A DNA stretch of 29,203 nt from Anaerohalosphaeraceae bacterium (GCA_035378985.1 DAOSUR010000023.1:1-29203); one strand, 5' to 3'; positions 1 to 8,574 are shown, counted from the first letter of the stretch. Notes: generated by a model from the sequence alone, not told the origin. Numbers and translations: made by a program.

Positions 1-713
1 AATTCCCCTTTGAGTTTTTCTTCCGCTACGCACAGCCGCCGCAGCGCCTCCGCCGTATCCCTTTTCATCAGCACATCAATCACATCAAAGGCGTCGAACG
101 TACGGTTCTGCCCGACCAGCCGCTGAACCTGCTCCGGTGTAATGGTCTTCTGCTCACCGACAAAAACCGCCAGCTTTTCCAGTTCCTGACAGATTGACCC
201 CGGCTCATCGCCTGCCAGCTCCACGAGCAGCTGCGCCGCCGGCAGTGTCAGCGTCTTTCCAAAATGACTCCGGCAGTACTCACATGCAAACCGCGGCAGC
301 TCCCACGATTTGACCTCCGTTTCAATCAGCCCGCCCAGCTGCGCGAGGCGCTTGACCAACCGGGTTCGCGTATCCGCCTTGCTGACCGTTAAAATCAGAA
401 TCCCCGTCGGGCTCGGATGCTCCAGATATTCTTCGAGCCGCGCCCGGTTCCGGGAAACAAACTCGTCCGCATTCTGAATCAGCACCACCCGCCGGCTTGC
501 CAGAAAAGGCACCGTCCGCAACTCATCCAGCACATCAACCATCTCCGGCGGCTCTTCCCCCGACGGCTGCCAGAGTGCCAGCGGCCTTTCCTCCTCCGTC
601 AGAAACTGCTCCGTCAAACGGCGGGCCTGGCGGGCATTTAAGAAGGAATCGGGTCCGGCAATCAGATACAGCGGACTGACGGCAGGCGCAGAAGCGGCTC
701 GCTTGGCGTTCAT
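1..713 (-). CDS. holA: DNA polymerase III delta subunit (HolA), 3' end cut by the window edge
   Basis: Reading the minus strand from the ATG at 713 gives an open frame running off the left edge, about 237 residues. It starts MNAKRAASAPAVSPLYLIAG and continues with PDSFLNARQARRLTEQF, the usual opening of HolA (the delta subunit of the clamp loader, which opens the beta sliding clamp). Further segments such as GDEPGSICQELEKLAVF and FDAFDVIDVLMKRD match the AAA+-like middle part of the family. Delta proteins are usually about 320-350 residues, so roughly 100 are missing. The start overlaps the gyrA stop as ATGA (710-713), so translation is probably coupled to gyrA and both lie on one transcript. 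No other plausible start was seen. The assignment rests on sequence pattern alone. Confidence 0.85.
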   Translation of the reverse strand, partial: MNAKRAASAPAVSPLYLIAGPDSFLNARQARRLTEQFLTEEERPLALWQPSGEEPPEMVDVLDELRTVPFLASRRVVLIQNADEFVSRNRARLEEYLEHPSPTGILILTVSKADTRTRLVKRLAQLGGLIETEVKSWELPRFACEYCRSHFGKTLTLPAAQLLVELAGDEPGSICQELEKLAVFVGEQKTITPEQVQRLVGQNRTFDAFDVIDVLMKRDTAEALRRLCVAEEKLKGE

Positions 714-3301
714 GAATTCTCCTCAGACGCCTCCTCGGATTCCTTTGTCGGGCTCTTCGGTTCCGATGACGACGGCGGCTCTTTGTCCTCCGGCACAATC
801 CGCGCCGCCGCCACCAGCTTATCGCCCTCTTTGAGCGTAATCATCCGAACGCCGGCCGTATTTCTGCCGATTTCTCGAATCTGCTCCAGCCCCGTGCGAA
901 TCATCATCCCGTTGGCGGTAATCAGCATCAGCTCATCCTCATCATGCACAGTCTTAAGGGCTACAACCTTGCCGTTCCGCTCCGTGGTCTTGATGTTAAT
1001 CAGCCCCAGCCCGCCGCGGTTCTGCGGCCGATACTCTTCAATCGGCGTCCGCTTGCCGTAGCCGTTCTCACAGACCGTCAGCAGCGAACTGTTCGGCTCG
1101 GCAATCACCAAATCCACCACCTCATCTCCAGGACGGAGCCGAATCCCCTGCACCCCGCGGCTGACCCGCCCCATCGAACGGACCTGCGTCTCCGAAAACC
1201 GAATCGCCATCCCGTCCCGCGTACCCAGAATAATCTCATCCTCCCCGCTGGTAATCGCCGCCCCGATCAAATCGTCATTCTCATCCAGCTTAATCGCAAT
1301 CACGCCGCTGGAACGCGGATTGCCGTAGGCAGACAGCACGGTCTTTTTCACCAGACCGTTCCGCGTCGCCATCACCAGCTGCCGCGTATCATCAAACGTG
1401 CGCACATTCAGAATCGAGGCAATCTTTTCCTGCGGGTCCAGCTGCAGCAGGTTCACCAGATTCCGCCCCTTGCTCTGACGCGACATCTCCGGAATATGAT
1501 AGACCTTCAGCCAGTGGCAAATCCCCCGGTTCGTGAAAAACAGAATCGTATCATGCGTCGAAGCCGCAAACAGATGCTCGATAAAATCCCCCTCCTTCGT
1601 GTCCGACGCAATCACCCCTTTGCCCCCGCGGCCCTGCTTGCGGTACGCATCGATCGGCGTGCGCTTAATATATCCGCCGTGGCTGATCATCACCAGCGTC
1701 TCTTCATCCGCAATCAAATCCTCCAGTTCGGGCTCATCTGCCTCCTCCGTAAGAATCTCCGTCCGACGCGGGTCTTTGTACTTTTCCTTGATTTCGTACA
1801 AGTCCTCGCGAATCACATCCAGCTGAAGATTCCGATTGGCCAGCAGCGCCTCATAATCCGCAATCTTCTCGGCGACTTCCGCATACTCCTTGGCCAGTTT
1901 CTCAATTTCCAGCCCCGTCAGCCGCTGCAGCTGCATCGTCAGTATCGCATCCGCCTGCGGTCCCGTCAGAAACTGGTCCTGCCGGCTCCGCTCCGTCACA
2001 AACGCCTCCGGCAGAATCCGCTTGAGCGTCTCGGTCTCCGCCAGCCGCAAGGGCTTTTTCATCAGATTCTCTTTGGCCGTCGGCGCATCCGGCGAGGCCT
2101 TAATCAGCGCAATAATTTCATCAATATCGCTGACCGCCAGAATCAGCCCCTCGAGAATATGAGCCCGGCTGCGGCATTTGCGAAGCAGAAACCGCGTCCG
2201 CCGCCGAATCACCGTCAGCCGATGGCTGATAAACAGCTTCAGCATCTGCTTGATGTTCAGTGTCTCCGGCCGGTTGTTCACCAGCGCTACATTGTTCACC
2301 GCAAAGGTCGTCTGCAGCGGCGTATAGCGGTACAGCTTGTTGAGCACCACATGGCTGTCGGCATCCTTCTTCAGTTCCACCACAATCCGCATGCCCTTGC
2401 GGTCCGATTCATCCCGAAGGTCTGCAATCTCATCAATTGTGCCGTTCCGCACACACTCGGCGATTTTGGCTACCACATTCGCCCGCACCACCTGATACGG
2501 AATCTCCGTAATCACAATCCGCGTCTTGCCCTTTGCCGTTGTCTCAATATGGGAACGGCACCGCACTTTCAGATGCCCGCGTCCCGTCACATACGCATCC
2601 AGAATCCCCTTGCGGCCGCAGATGATGCCCCCCGTCGGAAAATCCGGCCCCGGCAGTTTTTCCAGTATATCCTTAAACCCGCAGTCCGGGTCGTCAATCA
2701 TCAGCAGCAGTGCATCGCAGACCTCCCCCACATTGTGCGGGGGAATATTCGTCGCCATCCCGACCGCAATTCCGCTGGCCCCGTTGACCAGAAGATTGGG
2801 GAACTTCGACGGCAGCACCACCGGCTCCGTCCGCGTCTCATCATAGTTCGGAACAAAATCCACAGTGTCCTGCTTCAGGTCTTCCAGCATATCCATCGCC
2901 GCCTGTGTGAGCCGCGCCTCTGTATAACGCATCGCCGCAGGCGGGTCCGCATCAATGCTGCCGAAGTTGCCCTGCGGGTCCACCAGCAATACCCGCATAT
3001 TCCAGTCCTGCCCCATCCGAACCAGCGTGCCGTACGTCGCCTGGTCGCCGTGCGGGTGGTAGTTGCCGCTCGTATCGCCGACAATTTTGGCGCATTTTCG
3101 GTGCTTGGAGCGAGGCCCCAGATTCAAATCGTTCATCGCCACCAGAATGCGCCGCTGAGAGGGTTTCAGCCCGTCCCGAACATCCGGAAGAGCCCGCGAC
3201 ACAATCACACTCATCGCATAATTCAGATAGGACGTCTTCAGCTCATCCAGAATCTGCTTCTCTTCAAATCGCTCCGGAAATTCCGTTTTGGTCTCGTCCA
3301 T
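710..3301 (-). CDS. gyrA: DNA gyrase subunit A
   Basis: GyrA is the breakage-reunion subunit of DNA gyrase, which introduces negative supercoils. I place the start at the ATG at 3301, because AAAAGGA lies 5 nt upstream; an in-frame ATG at 3334 has a poorer ribosome site. The product is about 863 residues. The winged-helix/tower part contains the catalytic tyrosine in AAMRYTEARL (Tyr126 in this numbering). A GyrA-box, KQGRGGKGV, precedes the C-terminal beta-pinwheel and supports GyrA over ParC. The C-terminus ends in a low-complexity acidic/serine tail (from about EDKEPPSSSE to the end), typical of a regulatory tail. At the quinolone pocket the sequence reads HGDQATYGT: Gln and Gly stand where E. 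coli has Ser83 and Asp87. The gene ends four bases into holA. Its promoter lies at 3384-3412, downstream of the pyrG terminator. Confidence 0.97.
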   Translation of the reverse strand: MDETKTEFPERFEEKQILDELKTSYLNYAMSVIVSRALPDVRDGLKPSQRRILVAMNDLNLGPRSKHRKCAKIVGDTSGNYHPHGDQATYGTLVRMGQDWNMRVLLVDPQGNFGSIDADPPAAMRYTEARLTQAAMDMLEDLKQDTVDFVPNYDETRTEPVVLPSKFPNLLVNGASGIAVGMATNIPPHNVGEVCDALLLMIDDPDCGFKDILEKLPGPDFPTGGIICGRKGILDAYVTGRGHLKVRCRSHIETTAKGKTRIVITEIPYQVVRANVVAKIAECVRNGTIDEIADLRDESDRKGMRIVVELKKDADSHVVLNKLYRYTPLQTTFAVNNVALVNNRPETLNIKQMLKLFISHRLTVIRRRTRFLLRKCRSRAHILEGLILAVSDIDEIIALIKASPDAPTAKENLMKKPLRLAETETLKRILPEAFVTERSRQDQFLTGPQADAILTMQLQRLTGLEIEKLAKEYAEVAEKIADYEALLANRNLQLDVIREDLYEIKEKYKDPRRTEILTEEADEPELEDLIADEETLVMISHGGYIKRTPIDAYRKQGRGGKGVIASDTKEGDFIEHLFAASTHDTILFFTNRGICHWLKVYHIPEMSRQSKGRNLVNLLQLDPQEKIASILNVRTFDDTRQLVMATRNGLVKKTVLSAYGNPRSSGVIAIKLDENDDLIGAAITSGEDEIILGTRDGMAIRFSETQVRSMGRVSRGVQGIRLRPGDEVVDLVIAEPNSSLLTVCENGYGKRTPIEEYRPQNRGGLGLINIKTTERNGKVVALKTVHDEDELMLITANGMMIRTGLEQIREIGRNTAGVRMITLKEGDKLVAAARIVPEDKEPPSSSEPKSPTKESEEASEENS

Positions 3302-3383
3302 AAAAGTCCTTTTCTCACACGGGTCATTCCGCAAAAAAACGGTTCGTCAAAAGGGTCGGACCCTTCCGCTTCAGAAGAAGAGG

Positions 3384-3412
3384 AGTGTACCGCCAAAAAG
3401 AGGTTTCGTCAA
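3384..3412 (-). promoter_or_regulatory. Predicted sigma-70-type promoter of gyrA-holA
   Basis: On the minus strand TTGACG (3412-3407) is followed after exactly 17 nt by TACACT (3389-3384). It lies 83 nt upstream of the chosen gyrA start and downstream of the pyrG terminator, which is where an independent gyrA promoter would be expected. Prediction from motif match only. Confidence 0.6.
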
Positions 3413-3475
3413 TGTTTCTCGGGAAAGTTTCTCGGAAATACAATCTTCCTAATCCCTTTGAAATTCGGAAGTTAG

Positions 3476-3509
3476 AAAAAAACCACTCGCCGAAGTGCCC
3501 CTCTTCGGC
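3476..3509 (-). terminator. Rho-independent terminator after pyrG
   Basis: GCCGAAG (3489-3495) and CTTCGGC (3503-3509) form a perfect 7-bp stem with a 7-nt loop. Read on the minus strand, the stem is followed within 7 nt by a run of seven T (3482-3476). It sits 36 nt past the pyrG stop codon and separates the kdsB-pyrG transcript from gyrA. Confidence 0.8.
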
Positions 3510-3544
3510 CGCACCCTGAAAGTACCCCGAAAAACAGATTAAAA

Positions 3545-5266
3545 TTATCCCTTCCTCTCCAGAGCCGCCCGAACCAGACCCGTAAAAAACGGATGCGGCC
3601 GCATGGGCCGGCTTGTCAGTTCCGGATGGGCCTGGGTACCCATAAAAAAGGGATGATTCGGAAGTTCCAGAATCTGCATAATCGGCTGATTCGGCGCCTT
3701 GCCCGAAAAAACAAGCCCCGATTTTTCGAGGATTTCGATATACCGCGGGTCCACCTCATACCGATGCCGAAACCGCATTCGAACCGACGCGGTTTTGCCG
3801 AACAACTCCCATGCTTTGGTGTTCGGCTTGATTTCCACATCCCGGCCTCCCAGCCGCATATTCCCCCCAAGCCCTTCAATCTTCTTCTGTTCCGGCAGGA
3901 CATCAATCACCGGCTCCGGGCACTTCTGGTCCACTTCCGTGCTGTTGGCTCCTTTCAGCCCGCACACATTCCGTGCGTATTCAATCACCGCCGCCTGAAA
4001 CCCCAGACAAAGCCCCAGATACGGCAATTTGTTCTCCCGCGCATACCGAACACAGGCAATCTTGCCCTCAATCCCGCGCACGCCGAACCCCCTGGGGACA
4101 ATAATCCCATCCACATCCCGCAGATGTTCGGCAGCATTCTGCTCCGTAATCGTCGTGGTCTCAATCCATTTGACGTTCACCTTGCAGCCGAGATGAACCC
4201 CCGCATGCTCCAGCGCATTCAGAATGGATGCGTAACTGTCCCGAACCGACGTGTATTTGCCGGTAATCCCGATGGTGACGGACTTCGTCTCCCGCCCGAT
4301 TTTATCCGTAAAATCGCACCAGCGCCCCCATTCCTTCCGCTCATACCCCAAATTGATGCGGTCCTCGATTTTAAGCATCCGGATTACCTCAAAATCCAGC
4401 CCGCACTCCCGCAGCATAGCCGGAATCGCATAAATGCTCGCCGAGTCATGCATGCTCACCACCCGCTCCAGCGGAACATTGCTGAACACGCTCATCTTCT
4501 GACGGGCCTGCTCCCGCACCGGCTTTTCCGAACGGCACACGATAATATCCGGCTGAATCCCCATCTGCATCAGCTGCTTGATGCCCAGCTGGGCCGCTTT
4601 GGACTTCTGCTCGCCCAGCGTTTTCGGCTCCAGAATATACGTCAGCGCCACAAAGCACGTACTGTGCGGTCCCTCCTCATACGCCAGCTCCCGCATTGCC
4701 TCGATATAAAAGGCATTCTCCAAATCCCCCACCGTCCCGCCGATTTCCACAAACACCACATCCGCCTTGGCCGACATCGCCAGCTGCCGCAGTTTCAGCT
4801 TCACCTCGCCGGTCACATGCGGAATCATCTGAACATCCCGCCCCAGATAATCCCCGTGCCGCTCCTTATGCAGAACCGAACTGTAAATCTGCCCGCTCGT
4901 GGCGAAATTCGCCCGGCTCAGATTCTGGTCCAGCATCCGCTCATACGTGCCCAAATCCATATCGGTCTCCATCCCGTCATCCAGCACAAACACCTCCCCG
5001 TGCCGATACGGATTCAGCGTCCCCGAATCAATATTCAGATACCCCTCCAGTTTAATCGGCGCCACCCGAAGCCCTTTGTCCTGAAGGAGCTTCGCCAGAC
5101 ACGAAGAAAAAATCCCCTTGCCCAGCCCGCTCATCACCGTCCCCATCACAATCACATATTTCGTCCGCCCCTTCTGGTATCCTTCCGGCAGCGGCAGAAA
5201 AAACTCATCCTCCTGCGTCATCTGGCTGATTTTCGCAAACAAATCCTGACTGCTGAACTCATTCAT
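3545..5266 (-). CDS. pyrG: CTP synthase (glutamine-hydrolysing), divergent variant
   Basis: Converts UTP to CTP using ATP and ammonia from glutamine. The start is the ATG at 5266, with GAGG 6 nt upstream; a TTG at 5278 would add four residues. The 573-residue protein has an N-terminal extension of about 33 residues before the synthetase domain. That domain has MSGLGKGI (P-loop lysine about residue 50), a conserved lysine in KLEGY (usually KLDPY), HGEVFVLDDG, METDMDLG (metal site) and GGTVGDLEN. The C-terminal class I glutaminase domain has the nucleophile Cys in LGLCLGFQ (about residue 419), HRYEVD, and the His-Glu pair in QAHPELTSRP. The oxyanion-strand motif reads VPRGFGVRG, where most CTP synthases have PGGFG. 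All core catalytic residues are present, so it should be active. It follows kdsB, which consumes CTP, by 34 nt. Confidence 0.93.
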   Translation of the reverse strand: MNEFSSQDLFAKISQMTQEDEFFLPLPEGYQKGRTKYVIVMGTVMSGLGKGIFSSCLAKLLQDKGLRVAPIKLEGYLNIDSGTLNPYRHGEVFVLDDGMETDMDLGTYERMLDQNLSRANFATSGQIYSSVLHKERHGDYLGRDVQMIPHVTGEVKLKLRQLAMSAKADVVFVEIGGTVGDLENAFYIEAMRELAYEEGPHSTCFVALTYILEPKTLGEQKSKAAQLGIKQLMQMGIQPDIIVCRSEKPVREQARQKMSVFSNVPLERVVSMHDSASIYAIPAMLRECGLDFEVIRMLKIEDRINLGYERKEWGRWCDFTDKIGRETKSVTIGITGKYTSVRDSYASILNALEHAGVHLGCKVNVKWIETTTITEQNAAEHLRDVDGIIVPRGFGVRGIEGKIACVRYARENKLPYLGLCLGFQAAVIEYARNVCGLKGANSTEVDQKCPEPVIDVLPEQKKIEGLGGNMRLGGRDVEIKPNTKAWELFGKTASVRMRFRHRYEVDPRYIEILEKSGLVFSGKAPNQPIMQILELPNHPFFMGTQAHPELTSRPMRPHPFFTGLVRAALERKG

Positions 5267-5300
5267 TCCAAACCTCAAATTGTATGCAACTCAGGCCGAT

Positions 5301-6038
5301 TTATCGGCTCAAAACCCGCTTGACAAACGCTTCATACTGAGCGGCCGTATCGATCCCGTCCCAGGCCTTTTCCACCATCGCCGTCCAGATCGTATAGCCG
5401 TTCTCAATCGCCCGCAGCTGCTCCAGTTTCTCAATCTGCTCCAGAACCCCGGGCGGCAGTTTCGTAAATGTCATCAAAAACGACTTTCGATAGGCATAAA
5501 GACCCAAATGCCGCTTGTACTGCTGCACCGCCCCAACCCCCCCGTTCGACCGGTCATACGGTATCACCGAGCGGGAAAAATACACCGCCCGCCCCTTCGC
5601 ATCCGTCACACACTTGACAATATTCGGATCGGACACCTGCCGGGCTGTTTCAAACGGCGCCAGCAGCGTCGCCATATCCGCCTCCGGATGGTCTGCCAGC
5701 AATTGAGCCGCCCGCCGCAGATACTCCGGATTGATTTCCGGCTCATCTGCCTGAAGATTCACCACAATCTCGCAATCCAGTCCGCCGACCGCCTCGGCAA
5801 TCCGGTCCGTGCCGCTCGGATAGTCCGAACGCGTCATCACACACGGCGCCCCGAACTCCCGGCACGCCTGCAATACCCGTTCATCATCTGTCGCTATCAA
5901 AACCTGCTGAGCAAACCGTGATTTCAGCGCCTGCTCATAGGTATGCTGCACCAGATATTTCCCTGTCTTTTTGGCGAGAACCTTCCCCTCCAGCCGGCTG
6001 GACCCGTATCGGGCGGGAATGACAATAACCGCTTTCAC
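5301..6038 (-). CDS. kdsB: 3-deoxy-manno-octulosonate cytidylyltransferase (CMP-Kdo synthetase)
   Basis: Transfers CMP from CTP to Kdo, the activation step for building the inner core of LPS, in the cytoplasm. The 245-residue protein has the family's usual length. It starts (GTG at 6038, weak GGAAAG upstream) with MKAVIVIPARYGSSRLEGK, the nucleotide-binding opening of KdsB. Further hallmarks are the segment around TDDERVLQACREFG, the DRIAEAV helix, VVNLQADEPEI (metal/CTP-binding aspartate), YFSRSVIPY and HLGLYAYRK. It is the first gene of a kdsB-pyrG pair and has a good promoter at 6095-6123. Its presence argues for an LPS-containing outer membrane. Confidence 0.95.
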   Translation of the reverse strand: MKAVIVIPARYGSSRLEGKVLAKKTGKYLVQHTYEQALKSRFAQQVLIATDDERVLQACREFGAPCVMTRSDYPSGTDRIAEAVGGLDCEIVVNLQADEPEINPEYLRRAAQLLADHPEADMATLLAPFETARQVSDPNIVKCVTDAKGRAVYFSRSVIPYDRSNGGVGAVQQYKRHLGLYAYRKSFLMTFTKLPPGVLEQIEKLEQLRAIENGYTIWTAMVEKAWDGIDTAAQYEAFVKRVLSR

Positions 6039-6094
6039 CAGTCTTTCTTTCCGTGCAGTGTGTTCTCTTCCGTTCTGTTAACCACTGCTCGGAT

Positions 6095-6123
6095 ACCATA
6101 GACCAAACGGTCCACCCTGTCAA
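6095..6123 (-). promoter_or_regulatory. Predicted sigma-70-type promoter of kdsB-pyrG
   Basis: A consensus TTGACA (6123-6118, minus strand), a 17-nt spacer, then TATGGT (6100-6095). It is 57 nt upstream of the kdsB GTG start and in the divergent gap with the Sir2 gene. Motif prediction only, but the -35 box is perfect and the spacing optimal. Confidence 0.65.
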
Positions 6124-6155
6124 GGCCGCCCAAAACTTTTTCCACCCTTGCAAAA

Positions 6156-6977
6156 ATGTCCGCACCGATTACGATAACAGCTATGAATCGAATCCAAAAT
6201 CCACAGGAGGCGGCCGACTCGTTCCTGTCCGCCCTGCGGCAGAGCCGCTGTGCCGTCGGACTGACCGGCGCAGGCGTCTCCACTGCCTCCGGCATTCCTG
6301 ATTTTCGCGGAGCCGGCGGTCTCTATTCCAAAATCTCTCCCCGCACCTTCGAAATCGATTTCTTCTTATCTAACCCGGGCGACTATTACAAAATTGCCCT
6401 CGAACACATCCACCCTCTGGCTGACAAAACCCCAAACTCCACTCATACCATGCTCGCCCGCCTCGAGCAGGAAAATCTTCTGAAAGCCCTGATTACCCAA
6501 AATATCGACGGTCTCCATACCAAAGCCGGCTCCAAAAACGTCATCGAATTTCACGGCAATGTCGTCGACTTCTATTGTCTGGAATGCGAAAGCCCTTCCT
6601 CACGCTCTGAGGTAGACAGACAAATCCGCACCGCCGGCATCCCCAAATGTCCCCGCTGCGGCGGACTCATCCGCCCGGGCATTGTCTTTTTCGGCGACCT
6701 GATTCCATTCGAAGCCCTCCAAAAAGCCCGTGAGTACAGCCGGCAGGCGGATGTTTTCGTGGTGCTCGGCTCCTCACTGGAGGTCAACCCCGCCGCCTCC
6801 TTAGCCCTCGACGCCCAGCGGGCCGGTGCCAAACTCCTCATCATCAACCGCGGCCCCACCCGCCTGGACCCCATCGCCGATAAACGCTATGAACTGGACC
6901 TGACCGAATTTTCCAACACGGTCCTGTCTCTGCTGGAAACAAAAGAAAAAGACCGCCTTTTCAAAGACGGTCTTTGA
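6156..6977 (+). CDS. NAD-dependent protein deacylase, Sir2 family
   Basis: Removes acyl groups from lysines using NAD+, giving nicotinamide and O-acyl-ADP-ribose; cytoplasmic. The Rossmann NAD site GLTGAGVSTASGIPDFRG lies at about residues 35-52, and TQNIDGLHTKAG at about 114-125. The catalytic His is in EFHGN (about 133). A complete zinc module CLEC...CPRC (about 141-168), then GIVFFGD and VLGSSLEVNPA complete the family set. At 273 residues the length is normal. The start is uncertain: neither the ATG at 6156 nor the one at 6183 has a ribosome site. A TTGCAA-N16-TACGAT match at 6148-6175 would put transcription at about 6183, favouring a near-leaderless start at the second ATG. The 3' end carries a hairpin that serves the convergent gene. 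I cannot tell deacetylase from desuccinylase preference. Confidence 0.92.
   Translation: MSAPITITAMNRIQNPQEAADSFLSALRQSRCAVGLTGAGVSTASGIPDFRGAGGLYSKISPRTFEIDFFLSNPGDYYKIALEHIHPLADKTPNSTHTMLARLEQENLLKALITQNIDGLHTKAGSKNVIEFHGNVVDFYCLECESPSSRSEVDRQIRTAGIPKCPRCGGLIRPGIVFFGDLIPFEALQKAREYSRQADVFVVLGSSLEVNPAASLALDAQRAGAKLLIINRGPTRLDPIADKRYELDLTEFSNTVLSLLETKEKDRLFKDGL
6938..6975 (-). terminator. Hairpin terminator for the convergent PEP-CTERM gene, inside the Sir2 3' end
   Basis: AAAGACCG (6948-6955) pairs with CGGTCTTT (6968-6975), with a nested CTTT/AAAG pair and a 2-nt loop. On the minus strand the stem runs into a T-rich tail (6947-6938, TTCTTTTG). No T-run follows on the plus strand, so it should terminate the minus-strand secretome block rather than the Sir2 gene, whose stop codon it overlaps. 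Confidence 0.6.
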
Positions 6978-7022
6978 TATCTCAATCCCTGAGGAGGAAA
7001 CTGATTACTGAAAAACTTACCC

Positions 7023-7685
7023 TTAGCTTCTTTTCCGCAGTGCAATCAGACTGCCCAGTCCCAGCAGAGCCATCGTTGCCGGCTCCGGAATCACGGTCTC
7101 GTCCGCAATCAGCCACATCGTGGTATTCTTCGTATAATAGGACTGCGTCAGATAACTATTAAATGTCTTCGGAACAATCACCTGCGATTTCAGCCGAGCC
7201 GCTCCGTTATCATCATCCCAGCAGTAATCCAGAAACTCCTGAACTGTTCCGAAAGAACATCCAGTAACCTGGACAACCCCGCTGCCCCACAAAATCCCTG
7301 TGTTAAACTGTTCTTCCTCAATAAATAATTCCCCCGGCTTCTCGGTGCCCCAAATCACAGGAATCCCCAGAACCGAAATCGACCAATCGATATCGCTGAA
7401 ACTGGCCTTGGCCGTGTTTCCGGATGACATATCCGTCAAGCCGGTAAAAGTCCCCAAAATATTCACCACTCCCGTAAACGTTGCCACCGGGTCGCCGCTT
7501 CCATTCGAACTCGAATAGAGCGACACACTTGCCCCTCCCGACCATGTAAGAGTCTGAGGAGAATACGAAGCTGTAAAGCCGTCCCCCTCAATGGCATCCA
7601 CCCGAATGCACTGCACGGTCAAGGCACCGAACGAAGAAACCGAAACCAACAAAAGAAGTGCAAAATAAATCTTTCCCTTTTCCAT
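7023..7685 (-). CDS. PEP-CTERM sorting domain protein
   Basis: A 220-residue exported protein of unknown function. The start at 7685 is set by a strong ribosome site, GAGGAGG 6 nt upstream; the open frame continues further upstream, but nothing supports a longer protein. It has a signal peptide (MEKGKIYFALLLLVSVSSFGA), a Ser/Thr/Gly-rich beta-type body, and a C-terminal exosortase sorting signal: PEPATMALLGLGSLIALRKRS, i.e. the PEP motif, one membrane segment and a basic end. Such proteins are exported by Sec, processed by an exosortase (none in this window) and usually end up in the outer envelope or extracellular matrix. It is the last gene of the block ending at the hairpin at 6938-6975. 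An inverted repeat (AAACCGC 7732-7738 / GCGGTTT 7767-7773) lies between it and the gene upstream. Confidence 0.85.
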   Translation of the reverse strand: MEKGKIYFALLLLVSVSSFGALTVQCIRVDAIEGDGFTASYSPQTLTWSGGASVSLYSSSNGSGDPVATFTGVVNILGTFTGLTDMSSGNTAKASFSDIDWSISVLGIPVIWGTEKPGELFIEEEQFNTGILWGSGVVQVTGCSFGTVQEFLDYCWDDDNGAARLKSQVIVPKTFNSYLTQSYYTKNTTMWLIADETVIPEPATMALLGLGSLIALRKRS

Positions 7686-7771
7686 CACTTTCCTCCTCAA
7701 CTTATTTTTTTCTTGCTCTTTCCTCTGCATCAAACCGCTAACCGTTAAACGCACTCGCTGAATGGGGCGGT

Positions 7772-8509
7772 TTATCTTCTCTTGAATGCGAACACACCGG
7801 CGCCAAACAGCAGAATCGTTGCCGGCTCCGGCACATCCGGCATAATCTCCAAAGACGGAAGATAGCTGTTCAAATTTTGATTGAATCCCGTGATATTTGC
7901 CGGGCCGCACTGCCCTAAGGCCCAAGTTGCACGGAAATCTGACAACCGCAGCAGAGAACCGTCTTTCAGCTCCCCGCCCGTTATTTCATAATGGGTATCT
8001 CCGATGAAAGCGTCGGTGTATTTTCCTGTCTCCCAAACATACCACTCATCATCTTCGCTGTTCATTCTCGCTGTCAAAAGAACTACACCGCCCGGATGAG
8101 TCGTCGGACTAATTATATCTATTCCGCTGATTTTATCCGTCAGCGTGGTGGCAATAATTGTCATCGTGGCTGGACCCGCAGAGGAACCGTTTGAAAAAAC
8201 AGCCATGGCCCTGCCCCCACTCGATAAATCCGCAGCCAAATCGCTGGCTGTCACAACCATCCTGCCGACAAATGTATAATCCCACCCTCCGCCAAATACA
8301 GAAATATTCCCTACATCGATCGGCACTTCACTGCCGCCCAGAAGAGTGGACAGCACAAACTGCTTTGCAGTGTTGTTATAAAAGCTGAATTCGCTGATAT
8401 CCAAATCGATGGCATCTACATACTTGAACCCCCCGGATGAAACACCGGCCAACAGGAGAAAAGCAAGAAAGGACGCCACGATCTTTGAATAACCTCTCCC
8501 CATTGTCAT
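7772..8509 (-). CDS. PEP-CTERM sorting domain protein
   Basis: A 245-residue exported protein, function unknown. I take the ATG at 8509, which has GGAGG 8 nt upstream; a GTG at 8524 would add five residues. The N-terminus has a signal peptide (hydrophobic stretch IVASFLAFLLLAGVSSGG). The body is beta-rich with no motif I recognise, and the C-terminus is the sorting tripartite VPEPATILLFGAGVFAFKRR. The next PEP-CTERM gene begins 86 nt downstream on the same strand, so the two may be co-transcribed. It shares the N-terminal pattern (short beta segment containing VDAI just after the signal) with the protein at 7023-7685, hinting at distant paralogy. That resemblance is short and could be chance. 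Confidence 0.83.
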   Translation of the reverse strand: MTMGRGYSKIVASFLAFLLLAGVSSGGFKYVDAIDLDISEFSFYNNTAKQFVLSTLLGGSEVPIDVGNISVFGGGWDYTFVGRMVVTASDLAADLSSGGRAMAVFSNGSSAGPATMTIIATTLTDKISGIDIISPTTHPGGVVLLTARMNSEDDEWYVWETGKYTDAFIGDTHYEITGGELKDGSLLRLSDFRATWALGQCGPANITGFNQNLNSYLPSLEIMPDVPEPATILLFGAGVFAFKRR

Positions 8510-8574
8510 CTTTCCATCCTCCACATATTTTGTCCCTGCCTTCGCACGGACTTTCTCTCTCGCTCCATCCGATA

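Noticed and set aside
944..3475. Long plus-strand open frame opposite gyrA (843 codons)
   Set aside because: Composition is Arg/His/Pro/Gln-rich antisense shadow with no domain, and it lies fully opposite a well-supported gyrA. The same holds for 3593-5323 opposite pyrG.
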